Source: Dactylorhiza incarnata
Lineage: Eukaryota > Streptophyta > Magnoliopsida > Asparagales > Orchidaceae
Length of the DNA stretch: 64,000 nt
Reading direction: 5' to 3'
Assembly (NCBI GenBank): GCA_033032865.1
Contig: JAWHQI010000263.1
Span: forward strand, 1,798,001 to 1,862,000
Shown here: positions 11,701 through 22,700 of the stretch, piece after piece
Position numbering within the stretch: position 1 is the first letter of the stretch
Layout: each line of letters starts with the position of its first letter
The notes under the pieces: model-generated
The model's database searches: none
What the model was told of the DNA's origin: nothing
The model's input: the letters and a program-made list of their open reading frames with translations, nothing else
Translations under genes and position numbers: made by a program

Positions 11701-14472
11701 GAGAAGACATCGAACAACTTCTAGGAGGTGGCGATTTTTTCGTTCCGCCACTCCATTTTGAGCAGGAGAGTAGACACATGATGTCTGATGAATGATCCCG
11801 TGATCGGCCAAGTATTGCTCGAAAGCCGAATCCATGAATTCCCGACCATTATCAGTGCGGAGAATTTTTATGGGTGTCGCAAACTGGGTGGAGACCATAT
11901 TATGAAAACGTCGAAACAAGGCGAACACTTCACTTTTTGCCTTAATCAAGTAAACCCACGTGGTACGCGAAAAACAATCGATGAACGTCACAAACCAACA
12001 ACAACCAGAAATAGACGCAACCGGGCAAGGCCCCCACACATCACTATGTATCAAATGGAAAGGAGCAGTACTGCGAGAAGAAACATGCTGAAAGGAAGTA
12101 CGATGATGTTTACTAAGGTCAAAAGCATCACAATGAAAATTACGAAGTACATCAGATGATAAAACAGGAAATAAATGTTTCATAGAAACGATAGACGGAT
12201 GTCCCAGCCGACAGTGCCAGGACTCTAAGGTGGCAGCCTGATCCGCATGAAGGGCCTGGGGAGAGGAAATCGGGGCAGAGGAATCGAACACGTAGAGCCC
12301 ATTCACCAGTTTACCAGTTCCAATCACCGTTCCCGTCTTCAGGTCCTGAAAAAGGCAAGAGGAAGGAAAAAAAGTTACGGAACAGTTCAACGAATTGGTT
12401 AAATGACTAATGGAAAGAAGATTCCGAGTGAAGTTTGGGACGTGAAGAACAGGAGAAAGGGTGAAGGAGGAGCACGAGATGGAACCCTTTCCGGCAATCG
12501 AGGAAAGGGACCCATCAGCGATGCTCACCTTTTCACGACCTGACAATGGAGAGTAGGACACAAAACCTGAGGAAGAGCTGGTCATATGATTTGTTGCTCC
12601 AGAGTCAATGATCCAGTGAGTAGAGGGGCGAGTGGAAGCAGCATGAGCACCTGGTGGCCCCTGATGGGCATACGAAGACGATGGGGCAGGGGACTCCGGT
12701 GATTGTCCCTGCATCAAGCGACGGAAGGCAAGCACCTCATCGGCAGAGAGAGTCAATGTCGGAGTAGGCAAGACAGAAGGAGGCTGCGGCTCTTCAAAAC
12801 TTTCGGATAGATGCGCGGAGTGGGGCTGAGGAGGACGACCAGAGGTACGGCCGAAACCACAACCTCCACGAGAGGGAGGTCCACCACGGGGTGTAGGAAA
12901 CCCATGAAGACGAAAGCAAGTCTCTCGTGTATGGCGAGCCTTCCCGCAATAGTCACAGAGCAGGTGATCCTTGTCACTGGGCTTTGATCTAGAATCACGA
13001 GGTCCCCGAGGCCCAGTTTGGGCCGCCAAAGCAAAACCATCTGGAGGAGGATCTGGAGTCCAAGTTTGTCTCCTATCAAATTCCTGCTGAACCAGACTGA
13101 AGACCTCAGGAAGAGAGGGCAAAGGGGAGCGGCCAAGGATCTGCACACTGATGTGGTCGAAATCCCGATGCAAACCGTGAAGGAACTCACAAACTCTATT
13201 CCGATCTTCTCTCGCGCGAACAAGAACTTCATCCTCCGGGGACACAAGAGTGAGCGAGTCGAAATGATCATATTCCTGATATAACTGGGTGAACTCGAGA
13301 TAGTAGGCCGACGGAGGACGGTCGCCTTGACGTAAGAGGAAAATCTTCCTGCGCAGCTGAAATATCTGGGCAGCATTGCCCCGGCCCGAATAAGTAGTCT
13401 CGGCTCTTCGCCAAATATCGGCAGCAGTATCAAGGAACAGGTAGTTGCGGGCAATGGAATCAATCATGGAGTTCGTCAACCAAGACATGACGAGGGAATT
13501 TTCCGATTCCCATTGCGCCCAATCCGGGGAATCTGAGGTAGGGGTGGGTGTAGTACCCATGACATACCCAAACAGTCTCCTGCTCTTCAAAGCGAGGGTA
13601 ACAGCCCGAGACCACGGGAGATAATTTGTACCATCCAGGCGAATCGTCGTGATCTGAGGAGTATTGTGATCATGTCCAGGACGGGAGAAAACACTGGGTG
13701 TAGCAGGGGCCGCGGGAGCACCGGTGGTAGAAGACATAGCGGGAGATCCATCAGTTCCGGCCATGGTAACCAAGAATACAAATCGAGGAGACCGGGAGAA
13801 CAAAAAAAAAACGCCTAGATAGAAACTAGGGCTGCCTCATATAAAGAGGGAGGAGAGAAAAAAAGGAGCAGACACCGGAAATGGCATCAAACGGACGATT
13901 GTATCTCTGGTGTCCAAAAAAACAGAATATATTTTTGTTAAACTTAACGTTTTGATGATCTGGAATCTCTTTTGCTTGTGTAGATCATGCATCATCTAGG
14001 TTTGCATTAAGACGTTCTAAATCAACAACGCATTAGCCTACTTTTGTGTGTTCTCTTAGCAATCGAAGAAAGCAATTTAATATACTTAAAAGTGGCATTC
14101 AAGTGAACTCATGCCCACTTCTCACTACTTACCTCTTAACCCATAGAATCTCCATAGCAGTGGCTAGAAAAATAAGTTTTTGACACTTCATGAAACAAAT
14201 GTGTCACTCAAATCTTATCAAAACAATATGAGTAGAACATCAATAATATATTCACGCAAAATAGAAGTAAAACATACAACAACCAGTTCAACAACTCCAT
14301 CGCTTGAACCATGCAGACTAATATGCTTGCGGCTGACTCTCTTATCAGAAATTTTAGTGTCATTGCGTCCCACAAAATTGACTCCTTCATAAACTGAAAT
14401 CCTTGCAGCTGAATAACTTACTGCAAGGTTGCTTTGAAGAGGAAGCAGCAAACCCAGTGTCACCTGAAGCAT
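8484..14472 (-). CDS. TDP1-like gene with FHA domain, partial
   Basis: Three minus-strand exons (14472-14278, 9074-8802, 8708-8484) join in phase 0 with GT and AG at both introns. Exon 1 carries VGRNDTKISDKRVSRKHISL, the Gly-Arg and Ser-x-x-His core of a forkhead-associated (phosphothreonine-binding) domain. Exon 2 continues it with INDGDILELIPGNHFFKY. Exon 3 ends LMRVQGLPEWANKDSVAIDD, which resembles the start of the tyrosyl-DNA phosphodiesterase 1 domain. Plant TDP1-type enzymes remove topoisomerase I adducts from DNA 3' ends in the nucleus, and one plant paralogue carries an FHA domain. The HKD catalytic exons were not found before the gypsy element, so the gene is truncated here or continues left of the window. 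Intron 1 (about 5.2 kb) holds a copia element. The FHA call is firm; the TDP1 assignment rests on recalled similarity. Confidence 0.6.
8802..9074 (-). CDS. Exon 2 of TDP1-like gene
   Basis: Ninety-one codons, opening EGPDPVNFKSGNLKRRLSSR after an acceptor ending CTATAG and closing FARTLQ at CAG followed by GTG. It completes the FHA domain (INDGDILELIPGNHFFKY) and adds a charged linker. Length and phase fit exons 1 and 3 exactly. Confidence 0.65.
9313..9435 (-). repeat. 3' LTR of intronic copia (about 123 bp)
   Basis: On the plus strand it begins TGTTGAAA and ends TCAACA, giving inverted termini, and it directly abuts the poly-C tract. It is short, and its partner LTR was not found, so the call rests on termini and position. 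Confidence 0.6.
9436..9455 (-). other. Poly-G polypurine tract
   Basis: Twenty C on the plus strand, that is twenty G in the element's sense, between the stop codon of Pol and the LTR. That is where the plus-strand priming polypurine tract belongs. Confidence 0.75.
9456..13764 (-). pseudogene. Copia Gag-Pol polyprotein, one frameshift
   Basis: Almost intact polyprotein. Counting from an upstream in-frame start at 13803 (the likely Met is residue 14, at 13764), Gag has SAYYLEFTQLYQEYDH at about 165 to 180, a CCHC knuckle CDYCGKARHTRETC at 283 to 296, protease DSGATNH with Asp 400, the WHCRLGH pre-integrase motif at 529, and integrase Asp 588, Asp 651 and Glu 687 (DD35E). The frame ends at 11026. 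The second frame (11057 to 9456) carries reverse transcriptase with YVDD, RNase H with YTDADWAG and the SSAEAEFRAM block, and ends at the poly-G tract. A single shift near 11075 separates the frames. A 45-bp tandem duplication near 11210 to 11300 repeats a Pro-rich linker. Confidence 0.9.
14278..14472 (-). CDS. Exon 1 of TDP1-like gene (FHA start)
   Basis: Encodes MLQVTLGLLLPLQSNLAV, then the FHA core. The ATG at 14472 is the only ATG in this open frame before the domain. Alternatively CAG at 14464 to 14466 is a splice acceptor and the exon begins at 14463. The donor is GTATGT (14277 to 14272), after the codons for VELVV. Confidence 0.6.
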
Positions 14473-16548
14473 TGCAAACAACTTCAATGTTAAACATCCA
14501 ATCTCCTGAACATGGGTATAAATAAAATAAAAGGGTACTAGTAAACGAATGTAAATATATTCATGAACCTAATTCTGAAATTCTTTACAATAAATAACTG
14601 ATCGAGTAGCACGAATTCAATGGTCAGAGAATGCCAAGAACTATTAAAAATATATTATATTTTATGAAGGATGTATGTGCTCCACAGGGCTATAAGAGCA
14701 ACACAAACCGTATGATCACCCATGCCATTTCCACTAGTGTGGGATCATCATCAAAACTCCAGAATACCAAAAGAGCTTAAAAAGTGTTAATAAATAATTA
14801 CCTACATTATTTAACCTGGCACGAAGAGCTATTCATGAGTGTGAAGTTTTCATTCTTATGGTCGTGCACTTTGAGGCCACTCAACCAGTATCAATCAGGT
14901 GCAGACTCTGTAATATGATATGTGAAAAATAAGAAATGCATGCCACGGGCGCTTTCATTGGGTGCCACATATTGCAGGAGGGCGCAAGAGGAAGGGATGT
15001 GGCGACGCTAAGATTTTATAATTATTGCATTCCATTTATGTTTTCGCATTTTTATTAACATTACTATTTCCGTATTTTTGGCAATGCTACCATTTACACA
15101 TTTTTGACAATGATACTATTTCCACACTTTTGGTAAAGTTATTATTTCAGCAGTTGATTTATGTTTGGACTCATTTAAATAGGGGTTCACGTTGGAATTG
15201 GGTATGCTGAATAAAATTCAGTTTTTCATGGGCATCTTGAGATTTTCGGGCTCCCTCCTCTCTCTGACGACAACTTCCCCTCTCTCAACAAAGCACCCGC
15301 TTCGGCAGCCCAAGCAAAGCTCCGCCCACAACCCACACATAGGTCAACATCAAGGTTCTATGGGAAAATAGCTTGCTCTCCCCTCCCCGTCTCCTTCATT
15401 CGTCACATCCCGTCCGGTGAATCGATACTTCAGACGGGCCTGTGACAGCATTTTACATTACATAGAACATGTTTCAAGTGTACGTTGACAACAACCATAT
15501 ACAGATCAAAAAGATAATGGATGTGAATTAATGTCTACTCAGATCAATCACATAAATAAGAAAGTTTATGAAACACTAAGACAGTCCATTAGCCCAAGAA
15601 AATTACGTTTTTTATATGCCAAATTGAAGGAATGGAATCAGGTGATAAAAAACACAAATATGGATTATTTTTAAGTATTTTAGTCGATTATTAATTTTGG
15701 ACGAATTTTCTATATTTTAAATTTAAATTCAGGTTCAAGAAAAGGATGAGACTGATTTATCCTATATATTATATTTTATTTATTCCTTTGATTCGGATAA
15801 GAATATATTTTGACTTTAACCCTATTTTTATAATAGGTACTTAGGGTTTGTAATTAGTTCAATTGATTATTATAAATTTGAGTTTTTTTTACTAGATTTC
15901 TCCACTTACATGTACTGAAATAGGCAATAGCACAGATTTCAATGTCATGAGATTATATTTTATTTATATCCTTAGTTTAGATACGATTAGGTTTGGATTG
16001 ATCATGTAACAAGATTTCTACGAATAAGGGATCTATCATAAGTAATTAGTTCATTTTATCATGAATAAAAATTTGACTTTTTAGGGTTTCGTTCACTTAG
16101 GGTTACGAATACTGTAAATAAGTTAGAGCATAAATTTGATGTAATAAGTGGAGAGATGGGTCTTTGTGTCAAATGGTGTAGGGCCAGCTTAGCTTGATTT
16201 TGTCGAGAACTGGAACCACACCATCATGCTTCGTTTTTAGACAACAATAACTATGTCGACCTGAAACCGCTCAGTTCAATCCTAAGTTTGGCAACTTTGG
16301 TTTGATTTAGGGTCATTTTAACTTATCGGTTACTTAACTCACAAGAACCACTCCTTCATTCCTTCACATAATCACATTTCAAAAAAAATACAAATGAAAC
16401 CTAAAAGGTATCATGAACATCACCAATTCACAAGAACCGTAATCCTTAAGGACCTCAAGTCCTTCACATAATCACATTCCATAAACCATAATCATGCAAA
16501 ATCCTGTAATCACAAAAGGAGCGGAGTAGATGGAATTGTGCTTTTGGG
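14473..16548. other. AT-rich region, no gene found
   Basis: Upstream of the TDP1-like exon 1. No coding exon is supported. From about 14990 to 15460 there is text resembling a retroelement LTR (repeated TTTTTGGCAATG blocks, then AATAAAATTCAG and a CT-rich stretch), but no pair or clear boundary was found. From about 15660 to 16130 the sequence is AT-rich with phrases that recur imperfectly, such as ATTATATTTTATTTAT near 15770 and 15950. Confidence 0.4.
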
Positions 16549-16714
16549 GATTTTGCACTTTTCGGGAGGCTGAAAGCACAATTTTGTTCGGGAGCCTGAA
16601 TCAAACATGGGTTTATCTATATTTTTTTCAATTGTGCAAAAGCAAACATGGGTTTATCTAAACCTCAAGTCCATGTTGTTCGGGAGACTGAATCATGCAA
16701 AAAGTGCAAAATTT
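16549..16714. repeat. Small foldback (MITE-like) repeat
   Basis: GATTTTGCACTTTT at 16549 to 16562 is inverted as AAAAGTGCAAAAT near 16700 to 16712, enclosing about 140 bp. Inside, CAAACATGGGTTTATCTA occurs twice about 40 bp apart, and TTCGGGAG-type motifs recur. It directly precedes the tandem array. No clear target duplication was seen. Confidence 0.4.
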
Positions 16715-17716
16715 TGCTAAGCTGGGGTGACTGAATTTGCAAATTGAACCTTAAGAGAAGCTCTTAGTTGCTTCCAAGACAGGGCAGATGGAATTGTGCT
16801 TCCGACAACACCTACTACCTTCAGTGTCATGCCCAAATCTTTCACTTGCACGAAAACGTTGATGATCCATCGAACTCCTATCACGCTAAAAGTTATGGAC
16901 AACTCTAACATATTGATTATTTTCAATGAGTAATCTCAGAGAAATTTCATCTTGCAGATTGTTGTATCGAGTTGTTTGTAGGAATGTTGATAGTCCATCG
17001 GTATCCTTATGACGCTATCAACTTGATCGTTGTTGGTTAGAGTGAGGTAAGTTTCCAAGTGTTGATGGCGAGTCTCCAGGGCAATTGGTTGGGATGAAGA
17101 AGAAATAGTCTCAAGCCTCACTGCTAATGCCGCGTAATTAATCCATCATCCTCGAATACTTCAAGTACAACTCACCCAGCATCTATTCATTTCTCCCTTC
17201 ACAGATATTAGCAATCTGAGTCGTCGTCGTCCATAAAATCGGTGGCTGGAACAATGCTTTGATACCAATAATGTGATCCTAGTTCAATCTTTGGATGAAT
17301 GGTGGGTGATTCCCCTTAAGGAATAACCTGAACAGGGATTGGGTGCGGAAGTTCTGCACGATATACAAGAACACAAACTAAGGGAAAAAAGAAGATATAA
17401 CAAAAACAGAACAATACAATTTATTAATTTGATACCTTCATATCTAACATACGGTGGATACTTAAAGGCATCCAAACAGTTGCTTGAAACAACCATTCCC
17501 ACTCCCATGGAGCAGTTGCCTTCCACAAACTGGCCAACAGGTATTCGTTTACTTTCAGTAGATGTCGGGTAAGTAAGCACGTTAATGGCTACTTTTGCCA
17601 CTAATACATAATTTAAAGTTAAGAGAAAAAAGGCATGTATCAATGCCCACTCCTAAAATCTTTGCCCTCAGAGATCAAAGTTGTCTCCTCCATGTTCATG
17701 ATATTCACAAGTTTAA

Positions 17717-17721
17717 TACAG
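17717..17721. other. Target duplication of copia 2 (left)
   Basis: TACAG here pairs with TATAG at 22701 to 22705, one mismatch apart. Other array units read TTAATATAGACATC across this site, which confirms the empty-site sequence. Confidence 0.75.
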
Positions 17722-17872
17722 TGCTGAATAATGAGGAGAAAAGGCTTAATTGATTTATTCATCCCTCAAGGGGGCATATATAGGACTTACAAGAGTCTAA
17801 GAGAAAGTAAAACACGGGGCGGGACTAACCCATACAAGTCACATAAAACAAGAAAATACGCAAATGCCAACC
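17722..17872 (-). repeat. 3' LTR of copia 2
   Basis: About 150 bp. It matches 22549 to 22700 with few differences (shared text AGGACTTACAAGAGTCTAAG) and merges at its inner end into the poly-C tract at 17871 to 17882. Confidence 0.85.
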
Positions 17873-17882
17873 CCCCCCCCCC
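17871..17882 (-). other. Poly-G polypurine tract of copia 2
   Basis: Twelve C on the plus strand between the LTR and the Pol stop codon, in the same position as the 20-base tract in the intronic copia. Confidence 0.7.
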
Positions 17883-20800
17883 TCAAGTTGGGCGTGTGAT
17901 GTCAATCATGCCCAACTTGTCAACAATCTCTTCAAAAACACGAGTACACAATCCCTTCGTGAGGATATCTGTAAACTGTTGTTTAGATGGCACAAATGGT
18001 GTAACCACAATGCCTCTAACTATATTTTCCTCGATGAAGTGTCTGTCGATCTCAATGTGTTTAGTACGGTCGTGTTGCACTGGGTTGTGGGAAATACTGA
18101 TGGTAGCCTTGTTATCACAGTACATTCTGATAGGTTCATTTCTTTTAAGGCCAAGATCCTTCATGATAGTTAGGATCCATAGTCCTTCATAGATCCCATG
18201 TGTCATCACCCTGAATTCCTCCTAAACACTCAATCTGACAATCACATGTTGTTTTTAACTTCTCCAGGTAACTAAATTTTCACCCACCATTGTACAATAA
18301 CATGACGTGGACCGTCGATCCTCAATCGATCCAGCCCAGTCAGCATCAGTGTAAACCTCAACGGTTAGCTCATCACTTGATGAGAAAAGAATGCCCCTCC
18401 CTGGTGAGGACTTGAGATATCTGAGGATATGATGAGCAACATCAAGGTAACGAGTCCTTGGGGAGTGCATGAATTGACTAAGCACTCATATTGCATAGGA
18501 GATATCCGGACGAGTATGCGACAAGTAGATCAGTTTGCCCACTAGCCTCTGAAAACTAGGAATATCTTCAATCGGTTCACCATCATCTCTGTCAAGCCTG
18601 TGGTTAGCTTCAATTGGGGTGTCAGTCGGTCTACACCTACTCATTCCTGAAGCTTCAAGGAGGTCAAGTATGTATTTTCTCTGTGATATGAATATCTCAT
18701 ACTTGGACCTTGCAACCTCAATACCTAAAAAATATCTCAGGTTCCCCAAGTCTTTCAGTTCAAACTCTCTGGTCAGCTTCTCTTTCAGAGTTTGTATCTC
18801 ATCCTGATCGTCTTCTGTTATAATGATGTCATCCACATACACTATTAGAGCGGTTAGCTTCCCTTCCCTGTGTCTGATAAAGAGGGTATGATCAGCATTA
18901 CTCTGGGAGTACCCGAAACATGTCATGGCCTTGTGGAATTTCCCAAACCACGCTCTAGGAGATTGTTTCAGGCCATATAAGGCCTTGTTCAGCTTGCAAA
19001 CCTTACCTTCAGATCCTCTAGGGGAAAGACCAGGAAGCAGGGCCATATAAGCTTCCTCTTTCAGATCACAGAGAACGCATTCTTCACATCAAGTTGACTG
19101 AGGTTCCATCCCTTACATGCAGCACATGATAGGAGAACCCTTATAGAATTCATCTTAGCGACTGGGGCAAAGGTTTCGTGGTAATCAATTCCAGCCGTCT
19201 GAGTATACCCTCTTGCAACTAACCTTGCTTTGTATCTTTCCACGACACTAAGGGAGTTCTGTTTGATAGAGAATACTCACTTACATCCCACAAAAATCAT
19301 CCATTTAGGCAGATGTAATAGGTCCCATGTGTGGTTTTTTGTCCAGGACATGCATTTCTTCAAGCATAGCCGTCTTACCTGTCATCAAAAAGAACATCCT
19401 GCCACGATGTAGGAATGGAGGTAGCAGACAAGGAAGAAACAAAAGTACTATGGGAGGCCGTTATAGAGGAATAAGAAACGAATTGGGATAACGGGTGTTG
19501 TGTAGAGGTACCTTTCCTTAGAGTAGACTCAGACGACGGATCAGATGTCGGCCTAAGGATCCTGATAGGGGCCCGTGTGTTTGCTTCCTTAGGATGGCGA
19601 GAGTAAACCTGCTAAGGAGGAGCATGGGGTTTCACCATAGGAGCAGCAGGAGTTGGCACAGGAGCAGTATGAGCCGAAGTCAAGGGAGGCAGATACACCG
19701 GGAGGAATACGTAATGAGGTAGTAGAGGGACTCGCTTCCAATCTAGGAGCAGACCCCCCCCCCCCCCCCCCCCCCCCTGAAGTGAGGACCGGTAATAGCT
19801 CTCAAATTCGTGGAACGTGACGTCCATGGATATAAAAACCTTCTTATGAACTAGATCAAAACATTTATATCCCTTCTAGGTAAGAGAATATCCACTAAAG
19901 ACACATTTATGAGCACGAACACCAAGTTTAGTCTTTTGATGAATATGAACAAAACAAACACAACCAAACAAACGAGATTGCAGAGTGGAAGGAGAAACCT
20001 GAAGAGTGTGAAGAGAAGTTTTGGACCCAAGAGCCTGGGAGGGCATACGATTAATAAGGTAGGCGGCAGTGAGAACTGCATCCCCCCAATAATACTTAGG
20101 CAGGTGCATTTGAAGAAGAAGACATCGAGCAACTTCTAAAAGGTGACGATTCTTGCATTCGGCCACACCATTATGAGCAGGCGAGTAAACACAAGACGTC
20201 TGATGGATAATGCCATGATCGGCAAGATAATGTTTAAATCAAGAGTCAATGTACTCGCGACCATTGTCAGTCCGAAGGATTTTAATAGAGGTATCAAATT
20301 GCGTAGAAATCATTTTGTGGAACCGTTGAAATAAGGAAAAAACTTCATTTTTAGCTGTCATTAGATAAACCCATGTTGTTCGGGAGAAGCAGTCAATGAA
20401 AGTTACAAACCGAAAACAACCAGAAATGGAAGAAACGGGGCAAGGCCCCCAAACATCACTATGGATAATATGAAAAAGTGCAGAACTAGGAGATGAAACA
20501 TGATTAAAAGAAGCATGATGGTGTTTGTCAAGTTCACAAGCATCACAATGAAAGTTATCAACTAAAACGGATGGTAAAGTAGGAAAAACTATTTCATAGA
20601 CATAATAGAGGGATGTCTGAGGCGACAATGCCAGGACTCCAAAGTGGTGGCCTGATCAACATGAAGAGACTGAGGAGGAGAGGTAGGAAACGAGGAATCA
20701 AACACGTAGAGCCCATCCACTAAACTACCAGAGCCAAACACTGTTCTCGTCTTCAGGTCCTAAAAAACACAAGACGAGGGAAAGAAGGTCACAGAACAGT

Positions 20801-22062
20801 TCATAGAGTTGGTCAGATGACTAATGGAGAGAAGATTACGAGTAAACTTGGGTACATTAAGTACAGAAGAAAGAGAAAGAGAGGAGCAGGAGATGGATCC
20901 TTTCCCAGCAATCGGGGAGAAAGACTCATCTGCAATGCTCACCTTGTCTCTACCAGACAAGGGGAAGACACAAAACCTGTAGCAATGCCAGTCATATGGT
21001 CGGTGGATCCAGAATCAATAATCCAATGAGTAGAAGGACGAGAAAAAGTAGTATGAGCACCTTATGAGCATATGAGGACGAAGAGACAGAAGCCTCATTA
21101 GACTGTCCCTGCATCAGGCGGAGGAACATATGGATCTCATCGGCAGAGAGAGACAGAGGAGCAGACGAGGCAGTGTGAGGCAAGATCTCCTCGGAGACAT
21201 CTGACAGGTGAGCAGAGCGAGACTGAATAGAGCGGTCGTGCGAGCGAACATAACCGCAACCTCCACGCGGTGCAAAACCCCCACGGTGTATGGGAAAGCC
21301 ATGGAGACAAAAACGGGTATCCCGGGTACGACGTGACTTCCAGCAGTAGTCACAGATCAGAAGATCTTTGTTTGTGGATTTGGGCCTGAACTCATGAGGA
21401 GCTTGACTGTCAAACTGAACAGTAAGGGCAGAACCATCAGGAGCAGGATCAGGAGTCCACGTCTATCGCCTATCAAACTCCTATTGAACTAGACTATTAA
21501 CCTCCGGAAGGGAGGGCAGAGGAGAGCGGCCGAGGATCTGGACACTGATCGAATCAAAATCCCAATGTAGACCATGAAGAAACTCAAAAACTCTGTTCCT
21601 GTCTTCCCGAGCTCGGACAAGAACCTCATCCTCGGGAGACACAAGAGTGAGGGAGTCAAAGTGATCATACTCTTGATAAAGCTGAGTGAACTCCAGGTAG
21701 TAGGCCGACGAAGGACGATCACCCTGGAAAAGAATAACGATCTTCCAGCGCAATTGGAAAATCTGGGCAGCATTCCACCTGCAGGAGTAAGTAGCCTCAG
21801 CCCTCTTCCAAATATCTGATGTCGTGTCCAAACAAAGATAATTTCGGGCAATAGAATCGGTCATGGAGTTAGACAGCCATGACATAACGAGGGAATTCTC
21901 AAACTCCAGACCACGGGAGAAAATTGGTGTCATCCAGACGAATAGTCGTGACTTAAGGAGTATTGTGGTCATGACTTGACCGAGTAGATCCAATAGACAG
22001 CAAAGTAGCGGAGGAGACTCTGGCACCAGACGATAGCGTGGAGAGTCATCATTCCCCGACAT
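17883..22062 (-). pseudogene. Gag-Pol remnant of copia 2
   Basis: Homologous to the 9456 to 13764 polyprotein but broken into about ten frames. Gag starts MSGNDDSP at 22062 and lacks about 40 residues, jumping from SRGL to EFENSLVMSW. Integrase text is found at about 20630 to 19876, reverse transcriptase at 19243 to 18486 with YVDDIIITEDD, and RNase H plus the C-terminus at 18485 to 17883. A 24-base C run at 19754 to 19777 occupies the linker where the sister element has only a short run. Stops and shifts occur throughout, so it is inactive. Confidence 0.85.
19754..19777 (-). repeat. 24-base poly-C tract
   Basis: Lies inside the copia 2 polyprotein remnant in the linker between integrase and reverse transcriptase. 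The sister element has about eight C at the equivalent site (11357 to 11364), so the run has grown here. Confidence 0.85.
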
Positions 22063-22259
22063 GATGATCCAAAAGTAGAAATCAAGGAGCGAAGGAATAA
22101 AACACCACAAACACCTAGAAAGATACTAGGGTTGGCTCATAGAAGAAAGAGCGAGACCAAAATCCATGTAGAATCCATCATTAAGGACCGACGCCGGAAA
22201 TACCATAATCTAGGGCAGCATTTCCGGTGCCAAACAGAGAGCGACAGCAAGCCGGAGGC

Positions 22260-22400
22260 GAAAGGGGCGGTTGTGACCTGGACGCGCGAGGAAGGACTGC
22301 TCTGACCTGAACGCGCGAGGAAGGAGTTGTTGCGACCTGGAAGCGCGAGGAAGGGGATGTTGTGACCTGGACGCGCTGGAGTCGAGCGCGGGAGGAGCGG
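22260..22400 (-). repeat. ~30-bp repeats in copia 2 leader
   Basis: Four imperfect copies of a 30-bp unit built on GACCTGGACGCGCGAGGAAG lie in the 5' leader between the primer-binding site and gag. Further GC-rich repetition of GGAGTCGGGCGCG type continues to about 22490. Confidence 0.65.
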
Positions 22401-22537
22401 AGACGGGAGTCCGGTGAGTTGGAGTCGGGCGCGTGGGAGCGGGGTTTGCGACTGGAGTCGAGCGAACGGGACAGAGACGGGAGCGGGACTGCGGGCAAAC
22501 GTGAGAGACAGGACGGCGGAACAAATTAGCATTAAGG

Positions 22538-22548
22538 CTCTGATACCA
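22538..22548 (-). other. tRNA-Met primer-binding site of copia 2
   Basis: CTCTGATACCA on the plus strand is TGGTATCAGAG in the element's sense, adjacent to the inner edge of the 5' LTR. Confidence 0.85.
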
Positions 22549-22700
22549 TGTTGAATAATGAGGAGAAAAGACTTAATTGATTTAATCATCCCTCAAGGGG
22601 GGCATATATAGGACTTACAAGAGTCTAAGAGAAAGTAAAACACGGAGTGGGACTAACCCATACAAGTCACATAAAACAAGAAAATACGCAAATGCCAACA
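22549..22700 (-). repeat. 5' LTR of copia 2 (152 bp)
   Basis: Begins TGTTGAATAATG and ends ATGCCAACA on the plus strand. It pairs with 17722 to 17872 and is followed by the TATAG target duplication. Confidence 0.88.

Larger units (their letters stand above)
9313..13920 (-). mobile_element. Ty1/copia element in TDP1-like intron
   Basis: A copia-order element (Gag, protease, integrase, reverse transcriptase, RNase H) on the minus strand, in the same direction as the host gene. It has a short 3' LTR and poly-G polypurine tract at its downstream end. Neither a primer-binding site nor a matching 5' LTR is visible to the right of about 13920, so the 5' end appears lost. The coding region has a single frameshift, suggesting fairly recent insertion. 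It is related to the 17.7 to 22.7 kb element: Gag text such as SAYYLEFTQLYQEYDHFDSL is shared. The upstream boundary is approximate. Confidence 0.85.
17722..22700 (-). mobile_element. Decayed Ty1/copia element in the array
   Basis: Complete copia structure on the minus strand: a 5' LTR on the right (22549 to 22700), a primer-binding site, a 490-bp leader with repeats, broken Gag-Pol, a poly-G polypurine tract and a 3' LTR on the left (17722 to 17872). The two LTRs are closely similar, and a 5-bp duplication with one mismatch flanks the element. It belongs to the same family as the intronic copia at 9.3 to 13.9 kb but has many more lesions. Confidence 0.9.

Noticed and set aside
14990..15460. 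Possible solo LTR
   Set aside because: It looks LTR-like in composition, but no clear TG/CA termini, partner or target duplication could be found.
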